The translations under genes were made by a program, and so were the position numbers. Under the pieces are notes generated by a model. That model searched no databases and had not been told where the DNA came from. It worked only from the letters and a program-made list of their open reading frames with translations. Positions 63,001 to 64,000 of a stretch of DNA of 64,000 nucleotides are shown here, piece by piece. Positions within the stretch are counted from its first letter, which is position 1, and every line of letters starts with the position of its first letter. This DNA is from Datisca glomerata (lineage: Eukaryota; Streptophyta; Magnoliopsida; Cucurbitales; Datiscaceae), in contig QANY01008329.1 in NCBI GenBank assembly GCA_003255025.1, positions 323,151-387,150 of the forward strand, written 5' to 3'.

Positions 63001-64000
63001 TGTATGATTTGTTTACTTCATTTGTTTAATCTTCTCTAAGTATTTATTCTCCATGGTGATACCAAGTTGTATATGTTAGATCCATTCCTTTTATGACTAA
63101 ATACTCAAAAACCATGTCAATACATACGACTAAAGGATAAGTACAACTATTGGCTAAATAAGCATTAAAGTTTCATGCGTAGCTGTTTTATCTGTAAAGT
63201 AATATAGAAAATTAATACTAGTACAAATTTGCCAATCAATCAAACTAATAAGATAAGCAAATAAAATCTAGCAAAATACCTTTATAATACCTTCATTCCA
63301 TGCCACGCAAGTCCTTTGCAACACGCAAATCATGCACACATTTTATTAAACTACAGTTAGGCCAAACTGAAACAATAAGCTAATTCATGATTTTAAACTA
63401 CCAAACACCATAGTCTGAGTTAATGTTTGTTCAAGTTTGGTACATTCGCGTCCCTATACCTTTAGTTTCAGCAAGTTACTAATTCCCATTTACAAGAACA
63501 AATTAATTAAAACTTAACTTTTAACCCAAAAAAATAATTAATTAGCATTTCTAGTGATTAATTAACCTAACATACAAGAACAAAAAAAAAGTCAGTAGAC
63601 TCAACACTCCTCTATGTTCTTTTGCTCCCCCCAAAAAAATCTAATCTGACTTTTGCTCCCTCAATCCAATATGATAACAATCAATTATAGACTGAACAAG
63701 CAGCTATGTCCATAGGAATGGCACTACTTGAGATCTGTTAGCAATAAAAGGTCCAAAGATAAACAAAATAATAATAACAGAATACAACAACACGGTCCAG
63801 CTAATTTTGATGGAGAGAGATTATGAGTGTCTAAGTCCCAAATTCATCTATGATAGAAACAACATATAACTATTAATATTATAATTCCACTCTGTATCTT
63901 TTGGGGAAGGCAACAAAAATTAGATGATGTACTACAATACCATATGCAACAAGTCCTATAAGACAAAGTTTTCAATCGAACAAATTATTAGGATGCTTCA
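63001..64000. other. Window end, nothing recognised
   Basis: AT-rich DNA upstream of the TNP2 relic, probably the leader of the CACTA element. I find no TNP2 N-terminal domain and no CACTA terminus before the window ends. Confidence 0.5.

Larger units (their letters stand above)
55948..64000 (-). mobile_element. CACTA (En/Spm-like) element, autonomous type, decayed, right end off-window
   Basis: It starts cactacaaaaaaaaagat at 55948 and is followed by a subterminal repeat array to about 56480, a C13 run, a second transposase-associated gene (57789-59694, - strand) and a TNP2-type transposase (59936-63000, - strand). No ttgtagtg end is seen before 64000, so the transposase-side end lies beyond the window. 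Stops and frameshifts in TNP2 indicate that it is inactive. Confidence 0.88.

Overview
This is plant nuclear DNA. It is very AT-rich and crowded with old transposable elements, and it holds one clearly intact host gene with normal GT-AG introns. That gene's protein and the gag/pol of the leftmost retrotransposon resemble, from memory, versions in the cucumber family. A dicot is well supported; Cucurbitaceae is only a guess. Single ambiguous bases (n) occur at 7057 and 24079.

Layout. 1-8179: a degenerate Ty1/copia LTR retrotransposon whose 5' LTR is cut by the window edge. 8180-12125: low-information DNA. 12135-16807: a Mutator-like element (MULE) with about 245-bp terminal inverted repeats, a 9-bp target duplication and a decayed transposase. 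17221-17438: a SINE between 12-bp target duplications. 19390-22030: a decayed LINE on the + strand. 22050-25900: AT-rich DNA with small tandem duplications. 25918-31753 (-): a six-exon gene for UTP:RNA uridylyltransferase 1 (URT1), 793 codons, open throughout after splicing. 33190-37840: LTR remnants, a long polypyrimidine block, a copia gag relic and a LINE relic. 37842-41800 (-): a larger LINE with endonuclease, reverse transcriptase and zinc-finger segments. 41880-43584 (-): exons of a DUF547/MIP1-leucine-zipper gene, broken by stops and frameshifts and cut off next to the LINE. 43905-48500 (-): a Helitron with a good 3' terminus but a damaged Rep/helicase. 48550-49082: a possible LTR. 49085-50100 (+): another LINE piece.

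50531-55679 may be a non-autonomous CACTA transposon carrying four exon pieces of a PDR-type ABCG transporter; its right end is sound, its left end is tentative. From 55948 to beyond the right edge lies a second CACTA element of the same end family, with a TNP2 transposase relic and a second transposase-associated gene on the - strand.

Function. Only URT1 looks like a working host gene. It would add uridines to deadenylated mRNAs in the cytoplasm. Everything else is transposon-derived or pseudogenic. I found no new protein system. The most unusual points are a 95-bp tandem duplication that copies a URT1 splice donor, the back-to-back CACTA ends with host-gene pieces beside them, and the Helitron with a normal 3' end but lost catalytic residues.
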